DNA from: HT1-32 sp040219025
GTDB taxonomy: Bacteria; Pseudomonadota; Alphaproteobacteria; Rhodospirillales; HT1-32
Direction of reading: 5' to 3'
DNA: 64,000 bases
NCBI GenBank assembly: GCA_040219025.1
Contig: JAVJTE010000031.1
Span: 60,156 to 124,155 of the forward strand
This document shows, one piece after another, positions 24,951 through 34,089 of the stretch (its first letter is position 1; every line of letters starts with the position of its first letter). Under the pieces are notes generated by a model. It searched no databases. It was not told the origin of the DNA and worked only from the letters and a program-made list of their open reading frames with translations. A program made the translations under genes and the position numbers.

Positions 24951-25393
24951 TGGAAATGAAAGACCGGATGCTCACCGCCATCGAGATTGCCGAACAGCTG
25001 AGCGGCATGATGTCGAACGAGAATGAAGAACTGCGGCAGCACAAGACCGAAGCGGTAAGTACCCAGCAGGAACGCAAGGATGCCATGTCGCGCCAGTACG
25101 AGGAACTCATTCTGTCGCTGCGCCTGGAGCAGGAACGGCTGAAGGACCTGGATGAGGAGATCCGCGAGCGTTATCGCAGTGTCGCAGGCAAATTGCAGAC
25201 CATCGCCGGTGAAAACGAGCGGCTGATCAAGGCCACACTGACTGCCGGACGCCGTCTGATGGATGCCATCATCGAGGCCGCGCGCGAAAAACGCGCCGGC
25301 GGCGCGCAGACCTATAACGCCGGCGGCAAGGTCAACACCTACGAACGTCCGGGTGTCAGCAATGTCTCGCTGTCCATCGACGGCAAATTCTGA
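24950..25393 (+). CDS. FlgN-like flagellar export chaperone
   Basis: A 147-residue, almost wholly helical protein rich in Glu, Lys and Arg, with a coiled-coil core (RKDAMSRQYEELILSLRLEQ). The ending SNVSLSIDGKF and the location directly before flgK and flgL match FlgN-type chaperones, which keep the hook-filament junction proteins unfolded for export. The match is mainly by helical pattern and position, not by strong motif. The start ATG overlaps the previous stop (TGATG), continuing the chain of coupled genes. Confidence 0.65.
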   Translation: MEMKDRMLTAIEIAEQLSGMMSNENEELRQHKTEAVSTQQERKDAMSRQYEELILSLRLEQERLKDLDEEIRERYRSVAGKLQTIAGENERLIKATLTAGRRLMDAIIEAAREKRAGGAQTYNAGGKVNTYERPGVSNVSLSIDGKF

Positions 25394-25406
25394 GGAGGAA
25401 TAAGCC

Positions 25407-27203
25407 ATGTCCCTGACATCAGCACTCTCCACCGCCGTCAGCGGTCTTCAGGCCGCGCAGCAGAACCTGCAGCTCATTTCCAGCAACATTGCGAACGCGA
25501 ATACCGCCGGCTACACCCGCAAAACGGCAACCCAGCAGAACCGCACTGTCGCCGGCATCGGTCAGGGCGTTACCGTTTCCAATTATTCGCGACAGGTCGA
25601 CCAGAGCCTGCTGCGCCAGATCAACGGGGAAACCTCGACCCTGCAGAAGCAGAATACGCTGGATACCTACTACAATCGTCTGCAGGCCGTTTTTGGCACG
25701 CCGCAGTCGAACAGTTCTGTCAGTCACCTGATCCAGAACATGGCGGCTGCCTTTGAGCAGCTGGCGGCAGATCCCAACAAGACGCTGACCCAGCAGGGTG
25801 CCGTGACCGCCACCGCGAGCGTGCTCACCAAGTTCGAGAATATGAGCACCGAAATTCAGGCGCTGCGTCAGGCGGCAGACCAGGAAATTGAAGACAGCGT
25901 CACAACCCTGAACAATACGCTGTCGACCATTGAGACGCTGAATACCGCGATCTCCAAGGCCGTTGCGGCTGATACGCCGTCGTCCGACCTGCGCGACAGT
26001 CTCGATATCGCGATCAAGGAAATTTCCAGCTTCATGGATATTTCCTACTTCTTCAAGTCAGACGGGCGGGTGGCCATCTACACGCAGGGCGGGCGACCGC
26101 TGATTGACGAAACAGCATCGACGCTGAGCCATACGGCCTCGTCAATTTCGACATCAATCGTCTACCCGACAAATATCGGCGCGCTGAATGTCGGTTCGAC
26201 AGACATCACCACCGAGCTGCGCAATGGTAAACTGAAGGCGCTGGTTGATCTCCGTGATACCGAGCTGCCGAACCTGCAGGCGGAACTGGAAACCCTGGCC
26301 GCGACGCTGCGCGAGCAGATCAATATCGTCCATAATCAGGGCACCGGATTTCCGCCACCGCAGACCCTGACCGGTACGCTGAACACCACCGGGCTTCCGA
26401 ATGCCAGTGACGACCTGACATCGGCTTCAGGCACGTTCCGCATCCTCGTCTCCGACGCGGCGGGGTCACAGACAGAAGCGTTTGTCGTCGACCTGACCGG
26501 CGACACGAACATGGCTGATATTCTGGCCTCCATCAACGGAGCCGCAGGCAACACGACAGTTACAGCCAGCGTCAACGCCACGACCGGGGTGCTGGAACTG
26601 ACGACCACCGGCACCGGAATTTCGGTGCAGGACATCGACAGTGCCATTACCGGCACCGCGACAACGACAGCCGCCTTCACAAAATCCGGCAGCTTCAGCT
26701 ATTTTCTCGGCATGAACGATCTCGTTGTCGCCAATGACGAGTTCAATGAGGCGGGCACCATGGGTGTCCGCAGCGACATCATCTCGACGCCGGCCCGGAT
26801 CAGCCGGGGACAGGTCAACACCATTCCCGCCGGACAGACCAACGCGGGCGATTTCTATATTTCGGAAAACGACAATACCGTCGCCCAGTTGCTGGCCGAC
26901 AAGTTTACCGACAATATCAGTTTCTCGGCCTCCGGAAATCTCGGGGCAACATCTGCTACCCTGGCCGAATATGGCAGCCAGATGATCTCCGAACAGTCCG
27001 CCCGGGCAACGGCGAACAATACCAAACTGGATTTTCAGCAGACATTCGTCGATCAGCTGGACGTGCAGCGTTCATCTGTCAGCGACGTGAATGTCGATGA
27101 GGAACTGTCGAACCTGATCATCTTTGAACAGTCCTACGCAGCGTCCTCCCGTGTCATCTCCACCACCAACCAGATGTTTGACGAACTCATCAACCTCATC
27201 TGA
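25407..27203 (+). CDS. flgK: Flagellar hook-associated protein 1 FlgK
   Basis: The 598-residue hook-filament junction protein carries the rod/hook N-terminal motif ALSTAVSGLQAAQQNLQLIS with SNIANANTAGYTRKTA. It ends in the matching C-terminal segment VNVDEELSNLIIFEQSYAAS followed by RVISTTNQMFDELINLI. The central region, with many Thr, Ser and Asn residues, forms the exposed domains. A GGAGGA Shine-Dalgarno precedes the ATG. It is followed by flgL after 23 bases, the conserved order. Confidence 0.96.
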   Translation: MSLTSALSTAVSGLQAAQQNLQLISSNIANANTAGYTRKTATQQNRTVAGIGQGVTVSNYSRQVDQSLLRQINGETSTLQKQNTLDTYYNRLQAVFGTPQSNSSVSHLIQNMAAAFEQLAADPNKTLTQQGAVTATASVLTKFENMSTEIQALRQAADQEIEDSVTTLNNTLSTIETLNTAISKAVAADTPSSDLRDSLDIAIKEISSFMDISYFFKSDGRVAIYTQGGRPLIDETASTLSHTASSISTSIVYPTNIGALNVGSTDITTELRNGKLKALVDLRDTELPNLQAELETLAATLREQINIVHNQGTGFPPPQTLTGTLNTTGLPNASDDLTSASGTFRILVSDAAGSQTEAFVVDLTGDTNMADILASINGAAGNTTVTASVNATTGVLELTTTGTGISVQDIDSAITGTATTTAAFTKSGSFSYFLGMNDLVVANDEFNEAGTMGVRSDIISTPARISRGQVNTIPAGQTNAGDFYISENDNTVAQLLADKFTDNISFSASGNLGATSATLAEYGSQMISEQSARATANNTKLDFQQTFVDQLDVQRSSVSDVNVDEELSNLIIFEQSYAASSRVISTTNQMFDELINLI

Positions 27204-27226
27204 CGGATTCCCGGAGGAATCGAATC

Positions 27227-28216
27227 ATGATATCGCGCATCGGAACCTATACCTTCACCTCGCAGAACACCGGACGGCTGATCAAGTCGCAACAGGAACT
27301 GATTGACCTTCAGATCCAGGTCGCAACCGGCAAGCGCTCCCAAGATTACAAGGGTATCTCGTCGAACGCCCGCCAGCTGATCAATCTGGAGAATGATGTC
27401 AAGAATGCCGAACAGAACCTTGCCCAGAACAACCGGGTTGATCTGGACATCAAGGCCTATAACGCAGCCATCGAGGCCCTGACCGACCTCGCCTACGAGG
27501 CGAAATCACTCTACAACAGCAGTGTCGGCTCCGGCGCGGACCCGACCGATCAGGTGTTTGATCCGCGGGAGCGGGCGTTTGATCTCCTGAAGGAAGTCGA
27601 GGCACAGCTGAACCTCAAAATCGACGGCGACTATCTGTTTGGTGGTGGTCGTTCCAATGCAAAACCGATCACGCTTCCGAACGACCAGGCAACCCTGTCA
27701 GCCGAAATCGGTGGCGCAGGACAGCCGTTTGAACTGAACGGAACCTCAACTGCCTTTGCAGACACCGCCCTGAACCAGACTTACGCTTACGACGGCGACA
27801 ACATTGACCTCACCTACCGCGCCAGCGACGACGTGACACTCGACTTTGCCATGCGGGCCAACGAAACCGCTTTCCAGGATCTGATCGGTGCTCTGGCGGT
27901 CATGATCGACAATCCGAATGCCCATCCCGATCCGGCCGACGCCGCAACAGTCGATTTCGTTGAATCACTGCTGACCAACGCCATCTCGGAGCTTGGCAAA
28001 CAGGCCCAGAGCCTCGGATTTGCCGCCAACCAGCTGCAGAAGGTCAACAACGAACTGGAAAGCTTCATTACCTTCACACAGAACGAGATTGAGGAAATCG
28101 AGTCAGTGGATCCAACGGAAGCTGTGGTCCGCCTGCAGCAATCCTCGCTGAATCTCGAAATCAGCTACCAGGCAACCGCAAGGATCAACCAGCTCAGCAT
28201 CGCCAACTTCATCTGA
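27227..28216 (+). CDS. flgL: Flagellar hook-associated protein FlgL
   Basis: The 329-residue product is a flagellin-like junction protein. It begins MISRIGTYTFTSQNTGRLIK and IDLQIQVATGKRSQDYKGIS, the N-terminal D0/D1 helices, and contains LNLKIDGDYLFGGGRSNAKP, the typical FlgL loop. It ends with AVVRLQQSSLNLEISYQATA and RINQLSIANFI. It differs from flagellin by the DYLFGGG motif. It closes the flgI-to-flgL unit; the flagellin gene begins 128 bases later. Confidence 0.94.
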   Translation: MISRIGTYTFTSQNTGRLIKSQQELIDLQIQVATGKRSQDYKGISSNARQLINLENDVKNAEQNLAQNNRVDLDIKAYNAAIEALTDLAYEAKSLYNSSVGSGADPTDQVFDPRERAFDLLKEVEAQLNLKIDGDYLFGGGRSNAKPITLPNDQATLSAEIGGAGQPFELNGTSTAFADTALNQTYAYDGDNIDLTYRASDDVTLDFAMRANETAFQDLIGALAVMIDNPNAHPDPADAATVDFVESLLTNAISELGKQAQSLGFAANQLQKVNNELESFITFTQNEIEEIESVDPTEAVVRLQQSSLNLEISYQATARINQLSIANFI

Positions 28217-28344
28217 TGGCAGCAAAAGAAACCGGCTTGACAGTTGACCTGAATTCGGGCAACTAGACGATACGGATAACTCAAGCAGAGAATCCGGCAG
28301 CCAGAAAGGGCTGCAGTGAAACCTAGAATGAGGAACTCATCACC

Positions 28345-29163
28345 ATGTCGAGTGATATCACCCTTGCATCGTCTACACGTACGAACCTGCTGTCGCTGAA
28401 CAAGACCTCGCGTCTTATCGGTCGTACCCAGGAACGTCTTTCCACCGGTCTTAAGGTCAACAGCGCACTTGATGACGCTCTGGCCTTCTTCCAGTCACAG
28501 GGCCTCAGCAACCGCGCAGGCGACCTTGCCAGCCTCAAAGACAGTATTGACCAGGGTATTTCGACCCTGAAAAACGCCGTTCTCGGCGCCGAGGCGGTCT
28601 CCGACCTCGTCGAACAGGCAAAGGGTCTTGCCCTTCAGGCCAAGCAGACGACGGACACTTCCGAGCGTCAGAACCTCGCCAACCAGTTTAACGTCCTTCG
28701 CAACCAGATTACCGACCTTGCCAACGACTCAAGCTATGGCGGCTCGAACCTGATTGGTCAGACGGCCGATAACCTGATCACCACCTTCGACGAAGACAGT
28801 GATCACAAGCTGACGGTTACCGGCACCGCGCTGGACGCCACCGGTCTGTCGATCGAACTGGCAGCTTCGAACTTCGGTTCCGACGCCAACATCGATGCCG
28901 CGATCTCGGATCTTGATGCGGCGCTGACCGAAGTGCGTAACGTTGCTTCCACGCTTGGTTCCAGTAACAGCCTCTTGCAGATCCGGTTCGACTTCACGGA
29001 GAACCTGATCAACACCCTCGAAGAAGGTGCCGGCAAGCTGGTCAACGCGGATCTGAACGAAGAATCAGCCAACCTGCTCTCCCTGCAGACCCGTCAGCAG
29101 CTCGGCGTCGTGTCGCTGTCGCTGGCTCAGCAGTCAGAACAGTCGGTGCTGTCGCTCTTCTAA
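28345..29163 (+). CDS. fliC: Flagellin
   Basis: The 272-residue filament protein has conserved D0/D1 ends: N-terminal LLSLNKTSRLIGRTQERLST and SALDDALAFFQSQGL, and C-terminal LLSLQTRQQLGVVSLSLAQQ ending SEQSVLSLF. The short middle matches the small flagellins of alphaproteobacteria. The AGGAAC ribosome site and a strong terminator after the stop fit high expression. No clear sigma-54 or sigma-28 promoter was found in the 128-base gap upstream. The neighbouring flbT-flaF genes probably control its mRNA and export, and the modification genes downstream probably decorate it. Confidence 0.96.
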   Translation: MSSDITLASSTRTNLLSLNKTSRLIGRTQERLSTGLKVNSALDDALAFFQSQGLSNRAGDLASLKDSIDQGISTLKNAVLGAEAVSDLVEQAKGLALQAKQTTDTSERQNLANQFNVLRNQITDLANDSSYGGSNLIGQTADNLITTFDEDSDHKLTVTGTALDATGLSIELAASNFGSDANIDAAISDLDAALTEVRNVASTLGSSNSLLQIRFDFTENLINTLEEGAGKLVNADLNEESANLLSLQTRQQLGVVSLSLAQQSEQSVLSLF

Positions 29164-29187
29164 GTCGGGCACAGATACAGTTCCGGA

Positions 29188-29214
29188 AACGGGGGCTTCG
29201 GCCCCCGTTTTTTT
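29188..29214 (+). terminator. Flagellin intrinsic terminator
   Basis: AACGGGGGC, loop TTCG, GCCCCCGTT followed by T7: a perfect 9-base-pair stem with a stable UUCG tetraloop, 24 bases after the flagellin stop. Confidence 0.95.
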
Positions 29215-29266
29215 ATGCCCGGAACCTGACGTCAGATCAGCAGCCCTGACAAACCGGGATATCGAC

Positions 29267-30079
29267 TCAGTGGTAGCCGAAATGGTGCATCAGGGCGCTG
29301 CAATAGCCCTCGATTTCCTCAATCTCGTCCGCAGTCAGATACTCCGATGCCGTGCCAATCCGGGTGGCAGACAGCGGCTTGCCATAACTTTCCGAGAAAG
29401 TCGGATAGTCCGGGTCTTTCATATGCCCCGCCGAAGCCCCCTGCCAGAGGCTGTCGAGGGCATTTTCCGGAAAGTTCAGGCCGGTAAATTCGGAAAGCTC
29501 GGTGATCGCCGCCACCGGGTCTCTCACCAGGTCTTCATATTTGAAGAACTTCACCCGGCGCTTGAAAGCCGCCCCCTGGCGAATGACCAGCGGGGCATAG
29601 GCCCGGGCATAGACATCTGACAGCCTGGCCATATCCCGCCCCGCGTCCGAAACGCTGGAGGTCATCCCCGCGGCGCGCTGTTTCTCGGCAGCCTTTGCCA
29701 TCGACGCGATGGTATCGCGCGGATCACGAACACTGACGACAAACCGTGCCTCCGGCGCAATCTCGAAAAGCTCCGGAAAATATTCGGTACTGGCGGGGTT
29801 CTTGAGCACAAGGGTTTCAATCCCGGGGTGCATGTCGCCCAGATTACTGACCATGCTGTCAATCCAGACAGATGCGACCTGACGCAAATTTTCCTGATCC
29901 CGGAAATACTGATGATGCAGATCATCAAAGGTTTCCAGTCCCCACCGGTACATATGCGCCAGCGATGTCAGCAGGGTCGCCTCATCAATCAGGTCGTTGG
30001 TTCCCTTGCCCCGGCACAGCAGCGCCTGCAGCACAGTGGTGCCGGACCGCATGCAGCCACCAACAAAAATCGTCTTCAC
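29267..30079 (-). CDS. Sulfotransferase family protein
   Basis: The 270-residue protein begins with FVGGCMRSGTTVLQALLCRG, the 5'-phosphosulfate-binding loop of PAPS-dependent sulfotransferases. The 3'-phosphate-binding region RFVVSVRDPRDTIASM follows at about residue 115. Both key motifs are intact, so it should transfer sulfate from PAPS to a hydroxyl or amine acceptor. The start is GTG with GGGAGAAGGA upstream. It is convergent with fliC and divergent from flbT, so flagellar glycans are a possible acceptor, but that is inference. Confidence 0.82.
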   Translation of the reverse strand: MKTIFVGGCMRSGTTVLQALLCRGKGTNDLIDEATLLTSLAHMYRWGLETFDDLHHQYFRDQENLRQVASVWIDSMVSNLGDMHPGIETLVLKNPASTEYFPELFEIAPEARFVVSVRDPRDTIASMAKAAEKQRAAGMTSSVSDAGRDMARLSDVYARAYAPLVIRQGAAFKRRVKFFKYEDLVRDPVAAITELSEFTGLNFPENALDSLWQGASAGHMKDPDYPTFSESYGKPLSATRIGTASEYLTADEIEEIEGYCSALMHHFGYH

Positions 30080-30163
30080 AGAATCCTTCTCCCTGACCGA
30101 TACGCATCAATACGCATTGTGGACAACCCTTCCTTAACGGTATCAGGTCACTATTGCGTCTCA

Positions 30164-30178
30164 TGGCGCACTGCGCCA
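30164..30178. promoter_or_regulatory. Inverted repeat upstream of flbT
   Basis: TGGCGCA-C-TGCGCCA, a perfect 7-base inverted repeat, lies 35 bases before the flbT ATG in the gap between flbT and the divergent sulfotransferase. It has no T-run, so it is not a terminator. An operator is the simplest reading, but no binding protein can be named. Confidence 0.35.
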
Positions 30179-30212
30179 CCCTGATGCTGTCTATAACAGG
30201 ATATACCGGGCC

Positions 30213-30608
30213 ATGCCCCTAAAGCTGACACTTAAGCCAAATGAAAAAGTCCTGATCGGTAACGCCGTGATCGTCAACGGCGATTCCAAGTCAGAGATCA
30301 TTCTGTTAAATCAGGTGCCGTTGTTGCGCGAACGCGATATCATCACCGAAGAAGAAGCGGACAACATTTCGAAGAAGATCTATCTGACAATCCTGAATAT
30401 GTATGCAGAACCGCAAAAAGAGCAGAATTTTCATTCAATCTATTTTGATCTCATCAAAATCATGCTTGATACCTATATGGATAAAGAGCTGTTGTTGAAA
30501 ATTACCGAATTATCAGAAGAAATTCTCCGCGGGAAACACTATGCCGCGCTGAAGAAATGCAAAAAGCTGATCAAATACGAACAAGAGGTGCTTAGTCATG
30601 CCGGCTGA
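30213..30608 (+). CDS. flbT: Flagellin translation regulator FlbT
   Basis: The 131-residue protein matches FlbT: LKLTLKPNEKVLIGNAVIVN at the start, the block EIILLNQVPLLRERDIITEE, and the C-terminal segment ALKKCKKLIKYEQEVL. In Caulobacter and Brucella, FlbT binds the flagellin mRNA and controls its stability. A fair ribosome site (AGGAT) precedes the ATG. It overlaps flaF by 11 bases. The AT content is visibly higher than in its neighbours, but the gene is intact. Confidence 0.94.
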   Translation: MPLKLTLKPNEKVLIGNAVIVNGDSKSEIILLNQVPLLRERDIITEEEADNISKKIYLTILNMYAEPQKEQNFHSIYFDLIKIMLDTYMDKELLLKITELSEEILRGKHYAALKKCKKLIKYEQEVLSHAG

Positions 30609-31032
30609 CGCAAGTGGTATCGCCGCCTACCAGGCGACACAGAAGAAATCGCTGTCACCCCGCGAAGTCGAGGCCATGGCCTTCACCAAGGCTGCGCTGA
30701 TGATGGAAGACGCGCAGAAAGCACCGGATGATTACGACAAATATGCACAGGCCCTGCGGTTCAACCAGTTGCTCTGGACCATTATCCAGGCCGACGTCAC
30801 CGACCCGGCAAACCAGTTGCCGCCGGAACTGAAAGCAAATGTCGTCAGCCTGTCGATCTTCGTCGACAAGCATACCGGATCAGCCCTGCTTGAAGGCAAA
30901 CCGGAAATGCTGAACGTTCTGATCAACATTAATCGCAATCTGGCGGAAGGGCTGCGTGTAATGCCGGGCAGAGGTGAGTCAGAGCAAGCCCAGCCGGCCC
31001 GCCCGAATTTTGATATGCCGGATTCTGCATGA
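30598..31032 (+). CDS. flaF: Flagellin secretion/synthesis regulator FlaF
   Basis: The 144-residue protein fits FlaF: GIAAYQATQKKSLSPREVEA, then ALRFNQLLWTIIQADVTDPA, VSLSIFVDKHTGSALLEGK and LNVLININRNLAEGL. FlaF works against FlbT and is needed for flagellin synthesis and export in alphaproteobacteria. The stop overlaps the start of a glycosyltransferase gene (ATGA), tying flagellin control to the modification genes that follow. Confidence 0.93.
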   Translation: MPADASGIAAYQATQKKSLSPREVEAMAFTKAALMMEDAQKAPDDYDKYAQALRFNQLLWTIIQADVTDPANQLPPELKANVVSLSIFVDKHTGSALLEGKPEMLNVLININRNLAEGLRVMPGRGESEQAQPARPNFDMPDSA

Positions 31033-31784
31033 ATGGTAGTGATGACAGCCACCGGGATACGCTGATCCGGGTCTTTATCGGCTTCGATCCGAGAGAGGAA
31101 GCCGCCTTTCATGTCCTCTCCCGCTCAATCCATGCCAGAGCCAGCCAGCCGGTCTGCATTACCCCGCTGGCGCTCGACCAGATGTCGGAACTGATGTGGC
31201 GTGAACGCCATCCGCTGCAATCGACGGACTTCTCCTTTTCGCGTTTTCTGACGCCCTTTCTGGCCGGCTTTGACGGCTGGACCATCTTCATGGACTGCGA
31301 CATGCTGATGGTCGATGACATCGCCAGTCTGTGGGCGCTGCGGGATGACCGCTATGCCGTGATGGTTGTAAAACACGACCACCAGCCGACAGAGGCAACA
31401 AAATTCCTCAACCAGCCGCAGACCAGCTACGACAAAAAGAACTGGTCGAGCGTGATGATGTTCAACGGACCGCGCTGCAGGGCGCTGACCCCGGAATATG
31501 TCAACACCGCCACCGGGCTGGAACTGCATCAGTTCAAATGGCTGAAAAGTGACGATGAAATCGGCGACCTGCCCCGCCGGTGGAATTATCTCGTCGATTA
31601 CTACCCGCACTCACCTGACGTCTCCCTGCTGCATTATACGACCGGCGGGCCGTACTTTGATGATTACGCGTCGTGCGATTACGCTGCGGAATGGTTTCGC
31701 GAACGCGATGCCACCCTGTTTGTCGATCAGGCAGCCAAGGTTGCCGCCGACAACCGCAAGCGGGCAAAAGCGTCTTCCGGCTAG
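31029..31784 (+). CDS. GT-A-fold glycosyltransferase
   Basis: The 251-residue protein has the GT-A features VFIGFDPREEAAFHVLSRSI, FSFSRFLTPFLAGFDGWTIF and the metal-binding D-C-D in FMDCDMLMVDDIASLW. A C-terminal His in SLLHYTTGGPYFDDY could complete the metal site. It resembles short glycosyltransferases of family GT8 or related clans. It starts inside the flaF stop (ATGA overlap), a strong hint that it acts on flagellin or on a glycan delivered to it. The donor and acceptor are unknown. Confidence 0.72.
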   Translation: MNGSDDSHRDTLIRVFIGFDPREEAAFHVLSRSIHARASQPVCITPLALDQMSELMWRERHPLQSTDFSFSRFLTPFLAGFDGWTIFMDCDMLMVDDIASLWALRDDRYAVMVVKHDHQPTEATKFLNQPQTSYDKKNWSSVMMFNGPRCRALTPEYVNTATGLELHQFKWLKSDDEIGDLPRRWNYLVDYYPHSPDVSLLHYTTGGPYFDDYASCDYAAEWFRERDATLFVDQAAKVAADNRKRAKASSG

Positions 31785-31810
31785 AACAGTCCAGATTAAG
31801 GTCTTCCGAT

Positions 31811-32575
31811 ATGGTTAGTATTCCGCTGGAGATGAAACTTACCTGCCCGGATTGCGGGCACGGTTTTTCCGCCCATAACGAAATTGACGATCAGATGATC
31901 CGCAAGATGTCGGCGCTGCTGGACGCGGAACAGCTGAAAGCCAGAGTCGGCCAGAAATGGAAAGAAGATGGCGGTGATGCCGCCCACGGTCGCCGCGAAT
32001 ATGAAAGCTACGAAGCCTATCTGGCCCATCAGAAAGGCAAGCTCGGGACCATCGGCTGGCTGGACCAGTATGACATTGATTACCGGCAACAACTCGCCGC
32101 ACGACTGACCCCGGTCAGTACAGACCTGAAAGGCCGGTCCGTCATCTGTCTTGGTGCCCGCATCGGCACGGAAGTAAAAGCTTTCATCGATCACGGTGCC
32201 TTTGCCGTCGGCATCGACCTCAATCCGGGTGAAAACAACAAACATGTCGTGCATGGCGATTTCAACCATCTGCAGTTTGCCGATGACTCCGTTGATTTTG
32301 CCTTCACCAATGTTTTCGACCATGTGTTTGAAATTGAACGCTTTGTCGCCGAGATCCGCCGGGTCCTGAAACCGGGCGGTATGATGATTGCCGATATCCA
32401 GCGCGGTTCAGACGAAGGTTTCCCGTTCAAGTTCTGGGAGTCCTACAGCTGGAAAACCCTCGATGACCTGCTGGCGACACTCTCGAAACTGGGTTTGCAG
32501 GCGACAAGGAAAAGCGACATCAGCTATCCGTATCCCGGGTTGCATGTCCTGTTCTCAGTCGACCCGTCTGACTGA
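31811..32575 (+). CDS. Class I SAM-dependent methyltransferase with N-terminal Cys-pair
   Basis: A 254-residue protein. The N-terminus carries CPDC (a half zinc ribbon; TCPDCGHGFSAHNEI). The Rossmann-type domain follows, with SVICLGARIGTEVKAFIDHG as motif I and the acidic end of strand 2 in AVGIDLNPG. VHGDFNHLQFADDSVDFAFT and IRRVLKPGGMMIADIQRG complete the pattern. These fit SAM binding and the post-strand-4 region. I chose the ATG at 31811, 26 bases after the previous stop, with AAGG upstream. It may methylate a sugar in the flagellar or surface glycan. Confidence 0.75.
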   Translation: MVSIPLEMKLTCPDCGHGFSAHNEIDDQMIRKMSALLDAEQLKARVGQKWKEDGGDAAHGRREYESYEAYLAHQKGKLGTIGWLDQYDIDYRQQLAARLTPVSTDLKGRSVICLGARIGTEVKAFIDHGAFAVGIDLNPGENNKHVVHGDFNHLQFADDSVDFAFTNVFDHVFEIERFVAEIRRVLKPGGMMIADIQRGSDEGFPFKFWESYSWKTLDDLLATLSKLGLQATRKSDISYPYPGLHVLFSVDPSD

Positions 32576-32593
32576 TAACAGGAGGGTTAGCCG

Positions 32594-33364
32594 GTGTCTG
32601 GCAGCACAGCCTCCATCAATGTCGTTACCTTCTTCGTCGACCTTGGTCCCAGACCGGGCGGTTTCGATGAATTCGCTGTGCTGGAAGCCATGGCCTTTTC
32701 CGCACGCCAGAGCCTGCCCGGCTGCCGGCTGGTCGTCCTGACCGATCAGGGAACGGTTATTCCGGACAGCGTCGGCGCCGATGAAATCATGCGCTTCGAT
32801 ATCCCGCGGGAGCGCCTGATGCTCTGCCGGATGCAGGCACAGCGTGCTTTCCTTGCCTCGTCTCTCTATGACGCGCCGACCACTTTTGTGGATACCGATA
32901 TTGTCTTCAATCACCCGCTAATGCCGGTTTTCGATCATCCGTTTGAAGTTGGCCTGACCTACCGGATGGATGGCTTTTGCCGTATTGAAGGACAGGTTAT
33001 CAATATCCCGATCAATGGCGGGGTGATGTTCTTCCAGCCGGACCAGCGCAAGGCTGCGCTCGCCTACTATCAGCGCGCACTGAAGGCCCATATGACCCAG
33101 CCGGAGAAATACTTCGCCTGGGGTGGCAACCAGATCGCCCTGCTGGACGCCGTCGGCCGGGAAGCGTTCTTTAACCGCGATAGCGATGACACGACCATTG
33201 ACGGTACGCATTACCGCTTCTTCCCTTGCGATACCTTCAACCATACGCCGCCGGCGGATGCCATCCCCGGACCGGATGCGGCCCGGGACAGGCTGGTGCT
33301 TCACTTCAAGGGGAAGCGAAAATCGGCGATGGCTGATTATGTCGCTGCGCGTTGGCCCGCCTGA
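32594..33364 (+). CDS. GT-A-like glycosyltransferase
   Basis: The 256-residue protein starts at a GTG with AGGAGG upstream. It resembles GT-A enzymes: INVVTFFVDLGPR, then LPGCRLVVLTDQG, the D-T-D motif in TTFVDTDIVFNHPL, and a C-terminal His in RLVLHFKGKRK. The metal-binding Asp triad is in place. Its stop overlaps the next start (TGATG). It is one of several glycosyltransferases in the flbT-flaF run, with an unknown sugar. Confidence 0.68.
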   Translation: MSGSTASINVVTFFVDLGPRPGGFDEFAVLEAMAFSARQSLPGCRLVVLTDQGTVIPDSVGADEIMRFDIPRERLMLCRMQAQRAFLASSLYDAPTTFVDTDIVFNHPLMPVFDHPFEVGLTYRMDGFCRIEGQVINIPINGGVMFFQPDQRKAALAYYQRALKAHMTQPEKYFAWGGNQIALLDAVGREAFFNRDSDDTTIDGTHYRFFPCDTFNHTPPADAIPGPDAARDRLVLHFKGKRKSAMADYVAARWPA

Positions 33365-34089
33365 TGGCACTGGCCCTTCCCATCATCCAGACCATCGGGG
33401 CAATCGTCGATAAACTGCCCGCCGGCACGCGACGCCTGAAAGTCCTGTCGCTGGCCCATCCCGACCTGCTGATGCCGGTCGACCAGATCGCCCGCACCTT
33501 TCCGCACCATGACCCGGCGAAAGTAAAGTCACGGCCAGATTCCGCCGATGTCCGCAAACGCCACGGACTGCCCGACAGCACCGGCGACCTGCCGGATACC
33601 CGCAGCCTGTTCGATGCCATCGGTTGCGATATCACCATTGTCGATGTGATCGAGGCCGGAGATGTCGACCGGATTGTCGATCTGAACGAGCCGCTTGGCC
33701 CGGAATACCGGGAAGCCTTCGATCTGGTGCTCGATCCGGGCACGGTCGAGCATTGCTTCAACATCGGTCAGGCCATTCGCAACGCTGCCACGTCAGTTGC
33801 CGCTGACGGCTTTGTGTTGCACGCCAATCCGATGAGCATGTTCAATCACGGATTCTATAACCTCAACCCGACCCTGTTCTATGATTTCTATAACCAGAAC
33901 GGGTTCGAGATTCATCTGATCGCGGCGATGACCGGACCGGCAGCAGCGCGGAAATTCGTTGATATCCCTGCCGTAAAAAGGTTCCGCAATGCCCCGCCGG
34001 AAGCCCGCATGGTCTCGGTCGCACGGCGGATGGAAGTCCGGGAAATCGGCTGGCCGACCCAGACAAAATACGGAGGCAAACCCGGTTGA
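33364..34089 (+). CDS. Methyltransferase-like protein, divergent SAM motif (paralogue A)
   Basis: A 241-residue protein. Its middle reads FDLVLDPGTVEHCFNIGQAI, then the phrase FVLHANPMSMFNHGFYNLNP and TLFYDFYNQNGFEIHLIAAM. The same pattern (D-x-V-x4-GTxEHxFN and HGFxxxxPTLFxDxxxxN) appears in the protein encoded at 35754-36551. Both look like SAM methyltransferases, but the usual Gly-rich motif I is not clear: here it reads KVLSLAHPDLLMP. It may bind a different cofactor or be a structural relative. It is coupled to both neighbours by 1-4-base overlaps. Confidence 0.55.
   Translation: MALALPIIQTIGAIVDKLPAGTRRLKVLSLAHPDLLMPVDQIARTFPHHDPAKVKSRPDSADVRKRHGLPDSTGDLPDTRSLFDAIGCDITIVDVIEAGDVDRIVDLNEPLGPEYREAFDLVLDPGTVEHCFNIGQAIRNAATSVAADGFVLHANPMSMFNHGFYNLNPTLFYDFYNQNGFEIHLIAAMTGPAAARKFVDIPAVKRFRNAPPEARMVSVARRMEVREIGWPTQTKYGGKPG

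Noticed and set aside
28217..28344. Sigma-54 or sigma-28 promoter upstream of flagellin
   Set aside because: No GG-N10-GC or TAAA-N15-GCCGATAA match was seen; TTGACA- and TTGACC-like hexamers occur but without a convincing -10 box.
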